From Mastigocoleus testarum BC008 (lineage in GTDB: Bacteria; Cyanobacteriota; Cyanobacteriia; Cyanobacteriales; Nostocaceae), in NCBI RefSeq assembly GCF_001456025.1, contig NZ_LMTZ01000114.1:24672-88671 (forward strand): DNA of 64,000 bases, read 5' to 3'. The translations under genes and the position numbers were made by a program. A model generated the notes under the pieces. It was given only the letters and a program-made list of their open reading frames with translations. It ran no database searches and was not told where the DNA came from. Below, piece by piece: positions 17,762 to 26,850 of the stretch (its first letter is position 1; every line of letters begins with the position of its first letter).

Positions 17762-20700
17762 TTAAGTTGTAACGCAGTAGTCCTGGATAATTTTTACATC
17801 CAAGGTAGTGCGTTGTAAGGAACGAATAGCAGCAACCGTTGCTCTAGCGCCTGCTAGAGTAGTGATAATAGGGATTTTGTAACCTAAAGCTGTACGACGA
17901 ATTAATCTTGCATCACTTTGAGCTTCTTCTCCAGAAGGCGAATTGATAATTAACTGAATTTTGCGGTTTTTGATCGCATCTAGGACGTGAGGACGACCTT
18001 CATGGAGTTTGAGTACTAATTCAACATCTAGTCCATGTTCTCTGAGCACCTGAAGTGTGCCTGATGTCGCCATTAAACCAAAGCCTAACTCAATAAATTC
18101 TTTGGCTACAGGTACAGTTGCGGCTTTGTCGCGATCGTTCATTGATACAAAGACTGTACCAGTTAAAGGAAGTAGCTCCCCTGCAGCAATTTCGGCTTTA
18201 GCGAAAGCTCTTCCAAAATCGCAATCAATGCCCATGACCTCACCTGTTGATCGCATTTCTGGCCCTAAGATTGTATCAGTACCAGCAAATTTGTCAAAAG
18301 GTAATACGGCTTCTTTGACAGCTATGTGTTCTGGAATCACTTCTTTGGTAAATTCCAATTCTTTAAGTGTTCTACCGGACATCACTAAAGATGCAATTTT
18401 TGCCAGAGGTACGCCTGTTGCTTTAGAAACAAATGGAACGGTGCGGGATGCCCGGGGATTAGCTTCGAGAATATAAACTTGGGGTGAGTCATTGTTCAAG
18501 CCAACCACGGCAAACTGGATATTCATCAAACCTACTACTTTCAGTGCCTTGGCTAACTCAGCAGTCCAGTGGCGTATTTGTGTCAGAATTTCCGGTGGTA
18601 AAGACATGGAAGGTAAAGCACAAGCCGAATCACCTGAGTGAATACCCGCTTGCTCGATGTGTTCCATGATGCCACCAATGGTAACTTCTCCGGTAAGATC
18701 TGCGATCGCATCAACATCAACTTCAGTGGCGTTTTCTAAAAACTTATCAATTAAGATTGGATGTTCTGGTTCGACTTGAACTGCGAAGGTCATATAGCGT
18801 TCCAATTCTACGTCGGAGTAGACAATTTCCATTGCTCTTCCTCCTAATACGTAGCTAGGACGTACTACAACTGGATAACCGATGCGTTTGGCAACTATCA
18901 GTGCATCCTTATAACTACGAGCAATACCATTAGGTGGTTGGGCTATCTTTAGCTCATCCAGAATTTTTTCGAATTTTTCCCGATCTTCGGCTATATCAAT
19001 GGAGTCAGGAGATGTCCCCCAAATTTTGGGCATTGTAAATCCTGAGCTTTCACCACCACAAACTTCTGATTCTTGGGTCTGTGATTTTTGAGTCTCTGAT
19101 TTTTCAGCTTCTGATTCTTGATTTGCAAACTCTTGAGCTTCCAAATCTTGTAAATATTTTTGTAAGGGTACCGCTAATTTAAGAGGTGTTTGTCCGCCGA
19201 ACTGAACAATAATTCCTACTGGGTTTTCCGCTTCAACAATATTCAAGACGTCTTCTTTTGTGAGTGGCTCAAAATAAAGTCGATCGCTTGTATCGTAATC
19301 AGTAGATACAGTTTCTGGGTTGGAGTTAACCATGATGGTTTCGTATCCCGCATCTCCCAGAGCAAAAGCTGCATGACAACAACAGTAGTCAAATTCTATT
19401 CCCTGTCCGATGCGATTGGGACCGCCACCTAAAATCATCACTTTAGGTTTATTTGTGGGTACTACCTCTGTTTCTTCCTCATATGTTGAGTAGTGATAGG
19501 GAGTAAATGCTTCAAATTCTGCAGCGCACGTATCTACGGTTTTGTAAACAGGGATTATATTTAGTTGTTTGCGATAGTTTCTTACTTCGTCTTCAGTAGT
19601 CTTAGTTGCAAAAGCTATTTGTTTGTCACTAAACCCTTGACGCTTGACCTCAAAAAGTTGCTCTTTTGTCAATTCTGCTAAAGATGTACGCTTGAGAAAT
19701 TTTTCTACCTCCAACAATTGTTGCATTTTATCTAAGAACCACGGATCGATACCTGTCAGTTCATAGATTTCTTCATTTTTAATTCCCAGTTGCATGGCGT
19801 GACGCACGGCAAATATCCTTTCTGGATTGGGAGTTCTTAACTGAGCACGAGTTTGTTCGCCACTGGGTAACTTTTCTTTAATATCGCAGCCCCAGCCCGC
19901 ACGTCCTGTTTCCAATGAACGCAGAGCTTTTTGAAAAGACTCATTAAATGTCCGCCCAATAGCCATAGCTTCGCCAACCGAACGCATTTGGGTGTTTAGC
20001 ACAGCTTGGGAACCAGGAAATTTTTCAAAGGCGAAACGAGGAACCTTAGTCACCACATAGTCAATGGTTGGCTCGAAGGAAGCAGGAGTTTGCTTCGTAA
20101 TATCATTTTTGATTTCATCTAAGGTATAACCCACCGATAACTTGGCTGCCATTTTCGCAATTGGAAAACCTGTAGCCTTAGAAGCTAAAGCTGAAGAACG
20201 AGAAACTCGGGGATTCATCTCAATCACAATTGCTTCCCCATCTACGGGATTAATGGCAAACTGAATATTGGAACCACCCGTTTCAACACCGATCTCGCGA
20301 ATAATTTTAACTGCCATATCCCGCAGCCGCTGATATTCCTTATCAGTTAGTGTTTGGGCTGGAGCAACTGTAATTGAATCCCCAGTATGAATCCCCATGG
20401 GGTCAATGTTTTCAATCGAACAGATAATTACTACGTTATCTGCCAAGTCACGCATCACTTCAAGTTCGTACTCTTTCCAACCAATTAGAGATTGATCGAT
20501 GAGGATTTGTGACACCGGGGAAGCATCCAGACCTCCCTGTGCCATTTCAGCAAATTCTTCTTCGTTATAAGCGATACCACCACCTGTTCCACCCATTGTG
20601 AAAGCAGGACGAATTATGAGAGGGTATGCACCAATTTTTGTTGCAATTAACTTTGCTTCCTCTAAAGAAGAAGCTGTACCACTAGGGCACATTTTTACCC

Positions 20701-21118
20701 CGATACGCACCATCGCTTCATTAAATAGCTTTCTATCTTCAGCTTTCTCAATGGCTGGAAGCTTAGCGCCAATCAGTTCTACACCATATTCATCTAAAAC
20801 TCCATTTTTAGAAAGCTCCACAGCAATGTTAAGAGCTGTTTGCCCCCCCATTGTTGGTAGCAGAGCGTCAGGACGCTCTTTGGCAATAACTTTTTCGACT
20901 AATAATGGTGTTAATGGTTCAATATATGTTCGTTCTGCCGTTTCTGGATCGGTCATTATGGTTGCAGGGTTGGAATTTACCAACACTACTTCATAGCCTT
21001 CTTCTCGTAGCGCTTTGCAGGCTTGAGTTCCAGAATAATCGAATTCGCAGGCTTGTCCAATGACAATTGGACCAGAACCTAAGAGCAGAATTTTCCTAAT
21101 ATCATCACGGCGGGGCAT
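17762..21118 (-). CDS. carB: Carbamoyl-phosphate synthase large subunit
   Basis: CarB makes carbamoyl phosphate from glutamine-derived ammonia, bicarbonate and two ATP for arginine and pyrimidine synthesis. I start at the ATG at 21118 (MPRRDDIRKILLLGSGPIVIGQ), the family N-terminus; the extra 21 in-frame codons upstream are not conserved. The 1118 residues show both halves: the first ATP-grasp with RPAFTMGGTGGGIA, the oligomerisation domain, the second synthetase with GGGPNRIGQGIEFDYCC and RPSYVLGGRAMEIVY, and the MGS-like allosteric domain from about 975 (VFVSMNDRDKAATVPVAKE). Odd feature: about 35 extra residues between TPLKLAVPLQKYL and KIWGTSPDSID, rich in Gln/Ser/Glu/Lys and encoded by degenerate heptamer repeats (19063-19145). 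Confidence 0.97.
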   Translation of the reverse strand: MPRRDDIRKILLLGSGPIVIGQACEFDYSGTQACKALREEGYEVVLVNSNPATIMTDPETAERTYIEPLTPLLVEKVIAKERPDALLPTMGGQTALNIAVELSKNGVLDEYGVELIGAKLPAIEKAEDRKLFNEAMVRIGVKMCPSGTASSLEEAKLIATKIGAYPLIIRPAFTMGGTGGGIAYNEEEFAEMAQGGLDASPVSQILIDQSLIGWKEYELEVMRDLADNVVIICSIENIDPMGIHTGDSITVAPAQTLTDKEYQRLRDMAVKIIREIGVETGGSNIQFAINPVDGEAIVIEMNPRVSRSSALASKATGFPIAKMAAKLSVGYTLDEIKNDITKQTPASFEPTIDYVVTKVPRFAFEKFPGSQAVLNTQMRSVGEAMAIGRTFNESFQKALRSLETGRAGWGCDIKEKLPSGEQTRAQLRTPNPERIFAVRHAMQLGIKNEEIYELTGIDPWFLDKMQQLLEVEKFLKRTSLAELTKEQLFEVKRQGFSDKQIAFATKTTEDEVRNYRKQLNIIPVYKTVDTCAAEFEAFTPYHYSTYEEETEVVPTNKPKVMILGGGPNRIGQGIEFDYCCCHAAFALGDAGYETIMVNSNPETVSTDYDTSDRLYFEPLTKEDVLNIVEAENPVGIIVQFGGQTPLKLAVPLQKYLQDLEAQEFANQESEAEKSETQKSQTQESEVCGGESSGFTMPKIWGTSPDSIDIAEDREKFEKILDELKIAQPPNGIARSYKDALIVAKRIGYPVVVRPSYVLGGRAMEIVYSDVELERYMTFAVQVEPEHPILIDKFLENATEVDVDAIADLTGEVTIGGIMEHIEQAGIHSGDSACALPSMSLPPEILTQIRHWTAELAKALKVVGLMNIQFAVVGLNNDSPQVYILEANPRASRTVPFVSKATGVPLAKIASLVMSGRTLKELEFTKEVIPEHIAVKEAVLPFDKFAGTDTILGPEMRSTGEVMGIDCDFGRAFAKAEIAAGELLPLTGTVFVSMNDRDKAATVPVAKEFIELGFGLMATSGTLQVLREHGLDVELVLKLHEGRPHVLDAIKNRKIQLIINSPSGEEAQSDARLIRRTALGYKIPIITTLAGARATVAAIRSLQRTTLDVKIIQDYCVTT
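19063..19145. repeat. Heptamer (STRR-like) repeat inside carB
   Basis: The plus strand reads CTTCTGATTCTTGGGTCTGT, then GATTTTTGAGTCTCTGA and further units, a degenerate form of the CTTCTGA / TTCCTGA heptamers at 28269-28487. It encodes NQESEAEKSETQKSQTQESEV on the minus strand, like the seven-residue period encoded by the intergenic array. It sits in the surface linker before the second synthetase half. Confidence 0.55.
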
Positions 21119-21707
21119 AGTTGTTGATTCGGAGTAGGAGGACAGGAACGTGACATTGATTTTAAAGGTCTTTGTCTCCAATTCGTCTGATTCACCACCA
21201 GGTTTTCTTGATTTGATGACATTAAGCCTAACAACATGTCAAATTTGTACGATTTTATGGTAGTTACAGTTAAATTGGCGACCTCAAATCAATGCTCCAT
21301 TACCAAAAGAATAAAACCTAAAAAATAGTAATAGATATTATTCATCCGCGCATGGGTATTGAAAAGTACCCTATCAATTATTTCTGCAAACTAATGGCCT
21401 TTAGCCTTAAATACCACAATGCAGAAACATTGATTTTAAACATCAGCTTTATTTATTTATTTCATATACTAGTATTACTATTTTATACCTATGTCTATTG
21501 AAATTTTGATTGAAAATCTTATCGGAAATCTTATATCTTCTGATATGTGAAGCAACAATTAAATTTTAATTTATTTTCTTCCTTGATTGGCTTATGTAAA
21601 TCATTGATATTTTACTATCATTTAAATGTAAAGTTATATGTTTAAATGATTGTTTATAAATCATTTTGTCATAGTCCGTAAGACAAAAAATATACAAAAT
21701 ACAAATT
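21119..21707. other. Gene-free AT-rich spacer upstream of carB
   Basis: About 590 bases without a supported gene or recognised repeat. It carries the carB leader and promoter, not placed. Confidence 0.4.
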
Positions 21708-21745
21708 AAAGGCAGAGGAACGAAGGAATCGTAACCTCTGCCTTT
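21708..21745 (-). terminator. Terminator hairpin downstream of dps
   Basis: An 11-bp stem, AAAGGCAGAGG / CCTCTGCCTTT, lies 77 bases past the dps stop. T-rich sequence flanks it on both strands, so it could stop transcription in either direction; the only nearby gene it can serve is dps. Confidence 0.7.
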
Positions 21746-21821
21746 TTCTTATAGTTATTTCCGAAAAGTTATTACCAAATCATTTTTGGTATAAAACAGA
21801 AATATTTAGGATGTAAAAGAA

Positions 21822-22376
21822 TTAATTAGTAGAAGCTTGTACATACCCTAAAGTTAAACTATCCTTTGCTAGGAAGTGAGCCAAATGATATGCACGTTCT
21901 TCAGTCTTAAGGAGTATGGTTTCGTACAAATGACGGGTCGCACGGTCACCCAAACTCTCAGCCTGAGAAGCTTGACGGCGAATTAAAGTAATCAAAGCTT
22001 GTTCTGCTTTGAGGTCATTTTCTAACATTTGTCGGCAATTATAAACGCCATCTTGCTCTGGTTCAAAACAGCATAATTCTGCTAATTTGCTAAAGCTTGC
22101 TACAGGTACTCCACCTAAGCCATTTAGGCGTTCACCAATGTCATGAATATGTCCTTGTACCTCATCAAAACTCTCGTTAAAGAACTCATGTAATGAGTAA
22201 AATTCTGCTCCTTCAACAACAAAATGATGCTTTTGATACTGTATGTAAAGTGCCTGAAAACTTGCTAAGGCAACATTAAAACCTTCACAAACTGGCTCAG
22301 TAACACTGCGATCTAACAAGACTGGATTGTCATAAACCTGACCAAAGTTATGCACTAAAGTTTGTGTTTCAGACAT
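21822..22376 (-). CDS. Dps-family ferritin-like protein with a His-type ferroxidase centre
   Basis: Dps proteins form 12-subunit shells that oxidise and store iron and protect DNA and the cell from peroxide. The 184-residue product has the Dps core (HHFVVEGAEFYSLHEFFNESFDE, GERLNGLGG). Numbering happens to match E. coli Dps: H51, H63 and E82 are kept, but D67 is N67 and D78 is H78. A His at 78 gives the three-histidine, zinc-binding centre described for Thermosynechococcus DpsA and a Nostoc Dps, which use oxygen efficiently. The ATG is preceded by a strong GAGAGGAGAGG Shine-Dalgarno, suggesting high expression. A hairpin terminator follows. Single-gene unit. Confidence 0.92.
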   Translation of the reverse strand: MSETQTLVHNFGQVYDNPVLLDRSVTEPVCEGFNVALASFQALYIQYQKHHFVVEGAEFYSLHEFFNESFDEVQGHIHDIGERLNGLGGVPVASFSKLAELCCFEPEQDGVYNCRQMLENDLKAEQALITLIRRQASQAESLGDRATRHLYETILLKTEERAYHLAHFLAKDSLTLGYVQASTN

Positions 22377-22395
22377 TGTTCCTCTCCTCTCTTTT

Positions 22396-23159
22396 TCTGC
22401 AGTTATAATTGCAAACTGCTTAATCCCTACATATTAGCATCTAAAAAATAAAAAATCCCTCACAATATAATCCAATCAAAAATTTTTTTATTAATACAAA
22501 TATTAATGACTAATTTTTATTAAAAATTCTATTTTTTCATCAAAATAAATAAGTCTATTTACCGCTTATTAAAGACAAAAATTCTTAATTTTTAAATCGT
22601 ATTTGCACTGGTAAGAGTTCCAAACAAAATAAGATATATTTGCATTACCATAATGATTAAATAAAAAATATTTTCTTTCGAGTTACAGAGTTTATTCATA
22701 AGATAAATTAAACACATGCAATGAGGCGTGATTAGTAGTAAACAACGAATTTTCAAATATATAAAGGACTTTTTATCAAAATAAATGTATTTTTTTTTAC
22801 TTTTTTGCTGCTCCACTGTGAGGTGAAGGCTGTAGATATGGGGCTGCCTGCAAGTAAATATTTCGCTTGATGATGAGCAATTTTTCTTATTTTTTTATTT
22901 TTTTTGCAAAACTAATGAGAAATGTTTGCAGTTAATGTATCCTGTAATAGAGGGGCAAGCTAGCTAAGAATTAATTCCAAGAAGTTTTAAGCTTCTTGTA
23001 TTTGTCGTCTTATTAACCAGTAGTTTCATGCTTCACGCGTGGCATGATGTGCAAATTATTTTTCTTGTTCTAGCGAGCAAGCTGCATCTTTACAGCTTGT
23101 TTGTATCGACAAAGCTTAATAGTTCTCCAAGCTTTATTGCACTTTGAGGGTCATTAGAT
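22396..23159. other. Gene-free AT-rich spacer between divergent dps and the Asr1405-type gene
   Basis: About 760 bases. The one open frame (22592-22816, minus) is Lys/Ile/Leu-rich with no features I trust. Both promoters must lie here. A short hairpin CATGC...GCATG is near 23028-23046. No RNA gene recognised. Confidence 0.4.
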
Positions 23160-23417
23160 TTGGAAGGTTCAATTTCTAACTACAGTTTCAAGCAGGTTGT
23201 AAAAGTAAGTCGGACAGATCGCTGGGAAGTTTATCGGCGCTTACAGGAATTAGAAATTCCTTGTCAGTGTCAAACAAATCAAGAACTGACAGTGGAGGTT
23301 TCTAACATTGCAACAGCAGTTCAAGTTTGGAGTGTTGTACGTCAATTAAATGCTGAACGCCAAGACTTGATAGAAATTCTTGAAGAGTGTTGGCATTATC
23401 GTTATCACAAATTATAA
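23160..23417 (+). CDS. Asr1405/Asl0597 family small protein
   Basis: The 85-residue product matches a small cyanobacterial family of unknown function: VVKVSRTDRWEVYRRLQELEIPCQCQTNQELTVEVSNIATAVQVWSVVRQL is the family core. It is soluble and contains two Cys (CQC). The start is a TTG at 23160 with a GAGG ribosome-binding site about 11 bases upstream; no ATG occurs before the conserved core. The [2Fe-2S] gene follows on the same strand after 132 bases. Confidence 0.75.
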   Translation: MEGSISNYSFKQVVKVSRTDRWEVYRRLQELEIPCQCQTNQELTVEVSNIATAVQVWSVVRQLNAERQDLIEILEECWHYRYHKL

Positions 23418-23549
23418 ATAATGTCTTCTTTCATGCAGTGAAGCTGATTCATTGCAAACAAGTTTTGATTTTAAGCAGAGTTTGACGTTAGTCATAAGTG
23501 CATCGCAACATCATTCACATTTTTTGTTTGTAAAAAATAGGTTTGGACA

Positions 23550-24218
23550 ATGGGTAAATCTCATAAAACAGAAATATCCGATTTTTGCTTAGAGGGTGCT
23601 TTCCGACATTTAGTCATTAAAGACCGCTATAAGCTCAAAGGTTTGGTATTGGATACTGATGAAGGTGAAGTTTACGTTAAGTTAGCCAAACATTTGCGGA
23701 TCGCTTTCGATTGGAGATTAGCAGTAGGTACTCAACTAAAAGTATGGGGAACTAAAAAATATTATTTAAAAAGTGGGGAAATTAAGCTAAAAGCCGAACA
23801 AATTAGAGCCGCAAATCCCCAATTACAGGCAGATAGAGTAAATGGAAGTGTAAAAAAAGCAAGCAATCCTCTCGTTGCTTCTCCTGGATTAGCTAATAAA
23901 CCTGCCAAAAAAGATAAGAAAACAAATATTTTAGTTTGTCAAAAATCAGATTGTATGAAGCGCGGTGGTAAAGCTTTGTGTCAAGCTTTAGCTGCAGCAA
24001 TTAGCGATCGCGGTTTAGAAGGACAAGTCAATATTAAGGGTACTGGCTGCATGAAGAAATGTAAGGCTGGACCAAACTTAGTAATGCCGGATAAAACTCG
24101 TTACAGTCGTATTCAGGCTAAACAAGTAGCAGCACTTATGGAAAAACATTTCGGTTCTCCGAAGATTGAAGAAAAAGAAGAGGATTTAGTTGAAAATCCA
24201 ATGCCTGTGGCTAGTTAG
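23550..24218 (+). CDS. Thioredoxin-like [2Fe-2S] ferredoxin domain protein
   Basis: The 222-residue product has two parts. Residues 1-85 form a beta-rich, OB-like domain (GAFRHLVIKDRYKLKGLVLDTDEGEVYVKL, LAVGTQLKVWGTKKYYLKSGEIKLKAEQI) common in cyanobacterial proteins of this type. After a Lys/Ala-rich linker, residues 125-203 are a thioredoxin-like ferredoxin with cluster ligands C130, C135, C167 and C171 (ILVCQKSDCMKRGG, GTGCMKKCKAGPNLVMP). Such modules also occur as the NuoE/HoxE-type subunits; here it is stand-alone with no hydrogenase or dehydrogenase neighbour. Redox role inferred. ATG start. Confidence 0.85.
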   Translation: MGKSHKTEISDFCLEGAFRHLVIKDRYKLKGLVLDTDEGEVYVKLAKHLRIAFDWRLAVGTQLKVWGTKKYYLKSGEIKLKAEQIRAANPQLQADRVNGSVKKASNPLVASPGLANKPAKKDKKTNILVCQKSDCMKRGGKALCQALAAAISDRGLEGQVNIKGTGCMKKCKAGPNLVMPDKTRYSRIQAKQVAALMEKHFGSPKIEEKEEDLVENPMPVAS

Positions 24219-24409
24219 AATATATCAGTAATAGTTATCAGTTTACTCTGTTGCGAACGCTCAGTTTTTATTGCTAATTTTTGATCTGTAGTTAGGACTT
24301 ATCTGTCAGAATTGAACAGATTCAATAGTTAATTTTTGGTGTGTAGTTGGGCTATTATTTACCCCTAATCAATACCTCATTTTTTTCATAGTGCAACTAC
24401 AAACCACTT

Positions 24410-24429
24410 ATGGCGCTACGCGCAAGTCA
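24410..24429 (+). repeat. Dispersed GCGCTACGCGCAAGTCA repeat, copy 2
   Basis: ATGGCGCTACGCGCAAGTCA in the 382-base spacer (24219-24600) between the [2Fe-2S] gene and a small membrane protein gene. The remainder of that spacer shows nothing I recognise. Confidence 0.55.
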
Positions 24430-24600
24430 AAAATTAAAAACATTAAAACGTTTACAACCAATTAAACTAGCCCATTATTTGCCTTCTTCTACAACTTTTT
24501 ATGATGTAAGTTTTCCAAAATGTGCAAAATAGAGGCATTTGAAAATAGATAAGGATTAGATTAATATATTTCCGTAAATTAAAATAAATCGCTTATTGTA

Positions 24601-24927
24601 ATGCTTTCTGGAAAGATTGCAATAGTTTCTTTGTCTGCTGGAATTGTCGCTGCTGCTTTTCCTAGCTTTATTGATAGTATTTTTAAAAAATTTTCAACAG
24701 AAACAAATACTTTAAATCTCAGGGAAATTATAAATAGATTTTTGCTTGTAGGTTGTCTTGGAGGTTGGTTGATAGGCATAATATTTTATGCATTTGCTAT
24801 TCATGAGCCCAAACCCATACAAACAATTTTTATTTATTCAATAATTATCGGAATCATTGCTCCAACTTTATCAAATTTATTTTTATTTACATATCGCAAA
24901 CTGTTTCCTAGGAAAGAAATTACATAA
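24601..24927 (+). CDS. Small membrane protein of unknown family
   Basis: The 108-residue product has three predicted membrane helices: 4-24 (GKIAIVSLSAGIVAAAFPSF), about 48-68 (LLVGCLGGWLIGIIFYAFAI) and about 75-97 (TIFIYSIIIGIIAPTLSNLF). A short charged segment, IDSIFKKF...LREIINRF, follows helix 1. I do not recognise a family. The convergent gene at 25041-25397 has the same length, helix spacing and matching landmarks (SA..., I(D/E)xxFxKF, G..CG...G, LFxR), so the two look like distant paralogues. ATG start without a clear ribosome-binding site; coding status is inferred from this parallel. Confidence 0.55.
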   Translation: MLSGKIAIVSLSAGIVAAAFPSFIDSIFKKFSTETNTLNLREIINRFLLVGCLGGWLIGIIFYAFAIHEPKPIQTIFIYSIIIGIIAPTLSNLFLFTYRKLFPRKEIT

Positions 24928-25040
24928 GTTAAAATAAGTGAACCATAAATATATAGAGATTTTATATATAAAAATAAATGTATAAAAGTTAGCTAAAAAA
25001 TAATTTTATTTGATTATCTCAATGAAAAATTTTTGGTTAA

Positions 25041-25397
25041 TTAACTTTGATTTCGTGAAGATATGCGCTCAAATAGTTTATTTGTAATACCTACAACAGG
25101 AAAAATTAGTATCGCATAAGGAATAAATGACTGAGTAATATTTTCAGTTGATGTTGTCTCATCGAAAATCAAAGTAATAAACACTCCCAAACCAACTAGA
25201 ATCCCACAAATAAAACCAGAGTAAACATATTTTGGTAAAAGGTTATTAATATTTATTTCTTTCTGATTGACGAATTTATCAAAAGTATCTTCAATACTGC
25301 ATTGAACTAAGCCACCAAAAAATCCAGCAACAGCACTAAATAATATACTCTTATCCACTTCTGTTAGCTGAGACAAAAAAGATATTCTTTCAATCAT
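25041..25397 (-). CDS. Small membrane protein, likely paralogue of the convergent gene
   Basis: The 118-residue product has three hydrophobic helices: about 18-34 (LFSAVAGFFGGLVQC), about 56-80 (YVYSGFICGILVGLGVFITLIF) and about 92-108 (FIPYAILIFPVVGITNKLF). Helix 1 is followed by IEDTFDKF, matching IDSIFKKF of the neighbour, and the C-terminus LFERISSR matches LFPRK. No family recognised. ATG start. The two genes are convergent, 113 bases apart, with no assignable function; small phase-variable or conflict-linked membrane proteins are possible but nothing shows it. Confidence 0.6.
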   Translation of the reverse strand: MIERISFLSQLTEVDKSILFSAVAGFFGGLVQCSIEDTFDKFVNQKEININNLLPKYVYSGFICGILVGLGVFITLIFDETTSTENITQSFIPYAILIFPVVGITNKLFERISSRNQS

Positions 25398-25495
25398 AAT
25401 TCAAAATATCTAATTTTTATTATTAACTATTAGTTTGTAGAGGTGACCAGATGTATTCAATATTTGCTTGTCCATTAATTTTGTTTGTGGACGTA

Positions 25496-25900
25496 CTACC
25501 TGTAAAAAAAACCATGCTTGACATAAAAATAACAAGCTTTTGTATTACTTTGTAATGTTGTGAGTCTAAGACCTTGGGGACAAATTGTTTTAGCTTTATT
25601 AATTAATGCCGAACCAATACCTTGATTTTGAAAGATTGGATCTACAAAGATTTGATTTAATTCACCAGTGGTTTTGCTATTGTCAACTCTAAATACTACG
25701 ATAAAGCCTACTACCTGACTTTTAATATCTGCAACCCAAACTTCACCTCTGCATAAAATTTCATCACGAAACCGTTTTTCCCATAGATAATAAGGCTGTG
25801 GATGTCGAATGTTTGGAAATGAATAATGCCAAGTTTTGTACCAAAGTTGAACTATTTTGCTCAAATCTTGTGATTCACAAATTCTAACTATTGCTTTCAT
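25496..25900 (-). CDS. GNAT family N-acetyltransferase
   Basis: The 134-residue product carries the GNAT fold landmarks: motif start VRICESQDLSKIVQLWYKTW, central strands EVWVADIKSQVVGFIVVF, then NQIFVDPIFQNQGIGSALINKAK with the acetyl-CoA pyrophosphate loop Q-N-Q-G-I-G-S, and the closing strand region RLTTLQSNTKACYFYVKHGF. It is somewhat short at the C-terminus: the frame ends at KHGFFYR, directly after the usual YxKxGF motif, where family members normally have another 8-15 residues. It may be slightly truncated. Substrate unknown. ATG start. Confidence 0.85.
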   Translation of the reverse strand: MKAIVRICESQDLSKIVQLWYKTWHYSFPNIRHPQPYYLWEKRFRDEILCRGEVWVADIKSQVVGFIVVFRVDNSKTTGELNQIFVDPIFQNQGIGSALINKAKTICPQGLRLTTLQSNTKACYFYVKHGFFYR

Positions 25901-26850
25901 CGCTCGAAGCTTTGGGGTATGGGAAATAGGAATTTATGAATTTCCTTAAGTCATAGATTTTGAATGTATGAAAAACCTTGAATCATTGCTGTAGGGAGTT
26001 TCTGTAAATCTTATGTAGCGTTTACCCATCCCTTCGCCAGTATCTTACAAGTCTTGCTTAAATTTCAAAAATGTAATTTCTAATAGAATTAATACCGACC
26101 TAAAACAAGGAATTAGTGCTTTAGGTCGGTCGACACCCTGATGACTAAGGTTAATCTTCTCTCATATAAGTCTAAGTTGACCACCAAAGATAAAAGTTTT
26201 AAGCATAAAAGTTAATTCTTCGTTTAAAAAATATCACAGACAAATAGCCCAAACCTTTGTAGGAACTTAATTTGTGATAATTTTGAAATCAAGCTACTAG
26301 CATATCTCTATATTGCTTATAATTTAGTAAAAGAAAAATAACTAATTTAAGAAAATTTTTGCCCACCGGTACATCAATAAATCCCAAGACAAGGAATTTA
26401 AGATTTTTCAGCTTATGCTTCTGTCATGACTTTCCTCCAGTAATTTATAGCCTGAAAACTTGTGCTACTTCTATTAAATAATTTTGTGAATAACTGTGAT
26501 TGATATAGTCTTACTTTAGGGGTCTCTCAACAGGATTTTGATAAACAATCGATAAGGGGTAAGCACCCTCGTGCTTACATTGCTATATTGTGATATATGA
26601 ATAACTTCAATAATTTGCAGAGCATTTCTGATCGCTCTCATTTTTCTTTAATGAGTCGTGAAAAATAAGGAAATCTGAGCTTGAAAGGCGAACCACATCC
26701 TATCCCATACGTATTTGCCCTAGATTTTATGGGGTTTGAGGTGCCTTCAATGGCTGTAAAGTCTAATGGCTATGACATCCTTAAAACTCCAATATGCATT
26801 GTATTGAATTACCTAATTTCTATTCAGTACCCATTATTGTGTAGCTTGAT
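25901..26850. other. Long spacer with two strong hairpins
   Basis: About 950 bases without a supported gene. At 26094-26130 an 11-bp perfect stem ACCGACCTAAA / TTTAGGTCGGT has a 15-base loop. At 26559-26578 an 8-bp perfect stem GTAAGCAC / GTGCTTAC has a 4-base loop. Neither is followed by a clear U run. An open frame at 26681-26908 overlaps the next gene's start and looks non-coding. Confidence 0.45.

Noticed and set aside
22592..22816. 74-codon minus-strand open frame between dps and the Asr1405-type gene
   Set aside because: Low-complexity Lys/Ile/Leu-rich product with no features; probably chance in AT-rich DNA.
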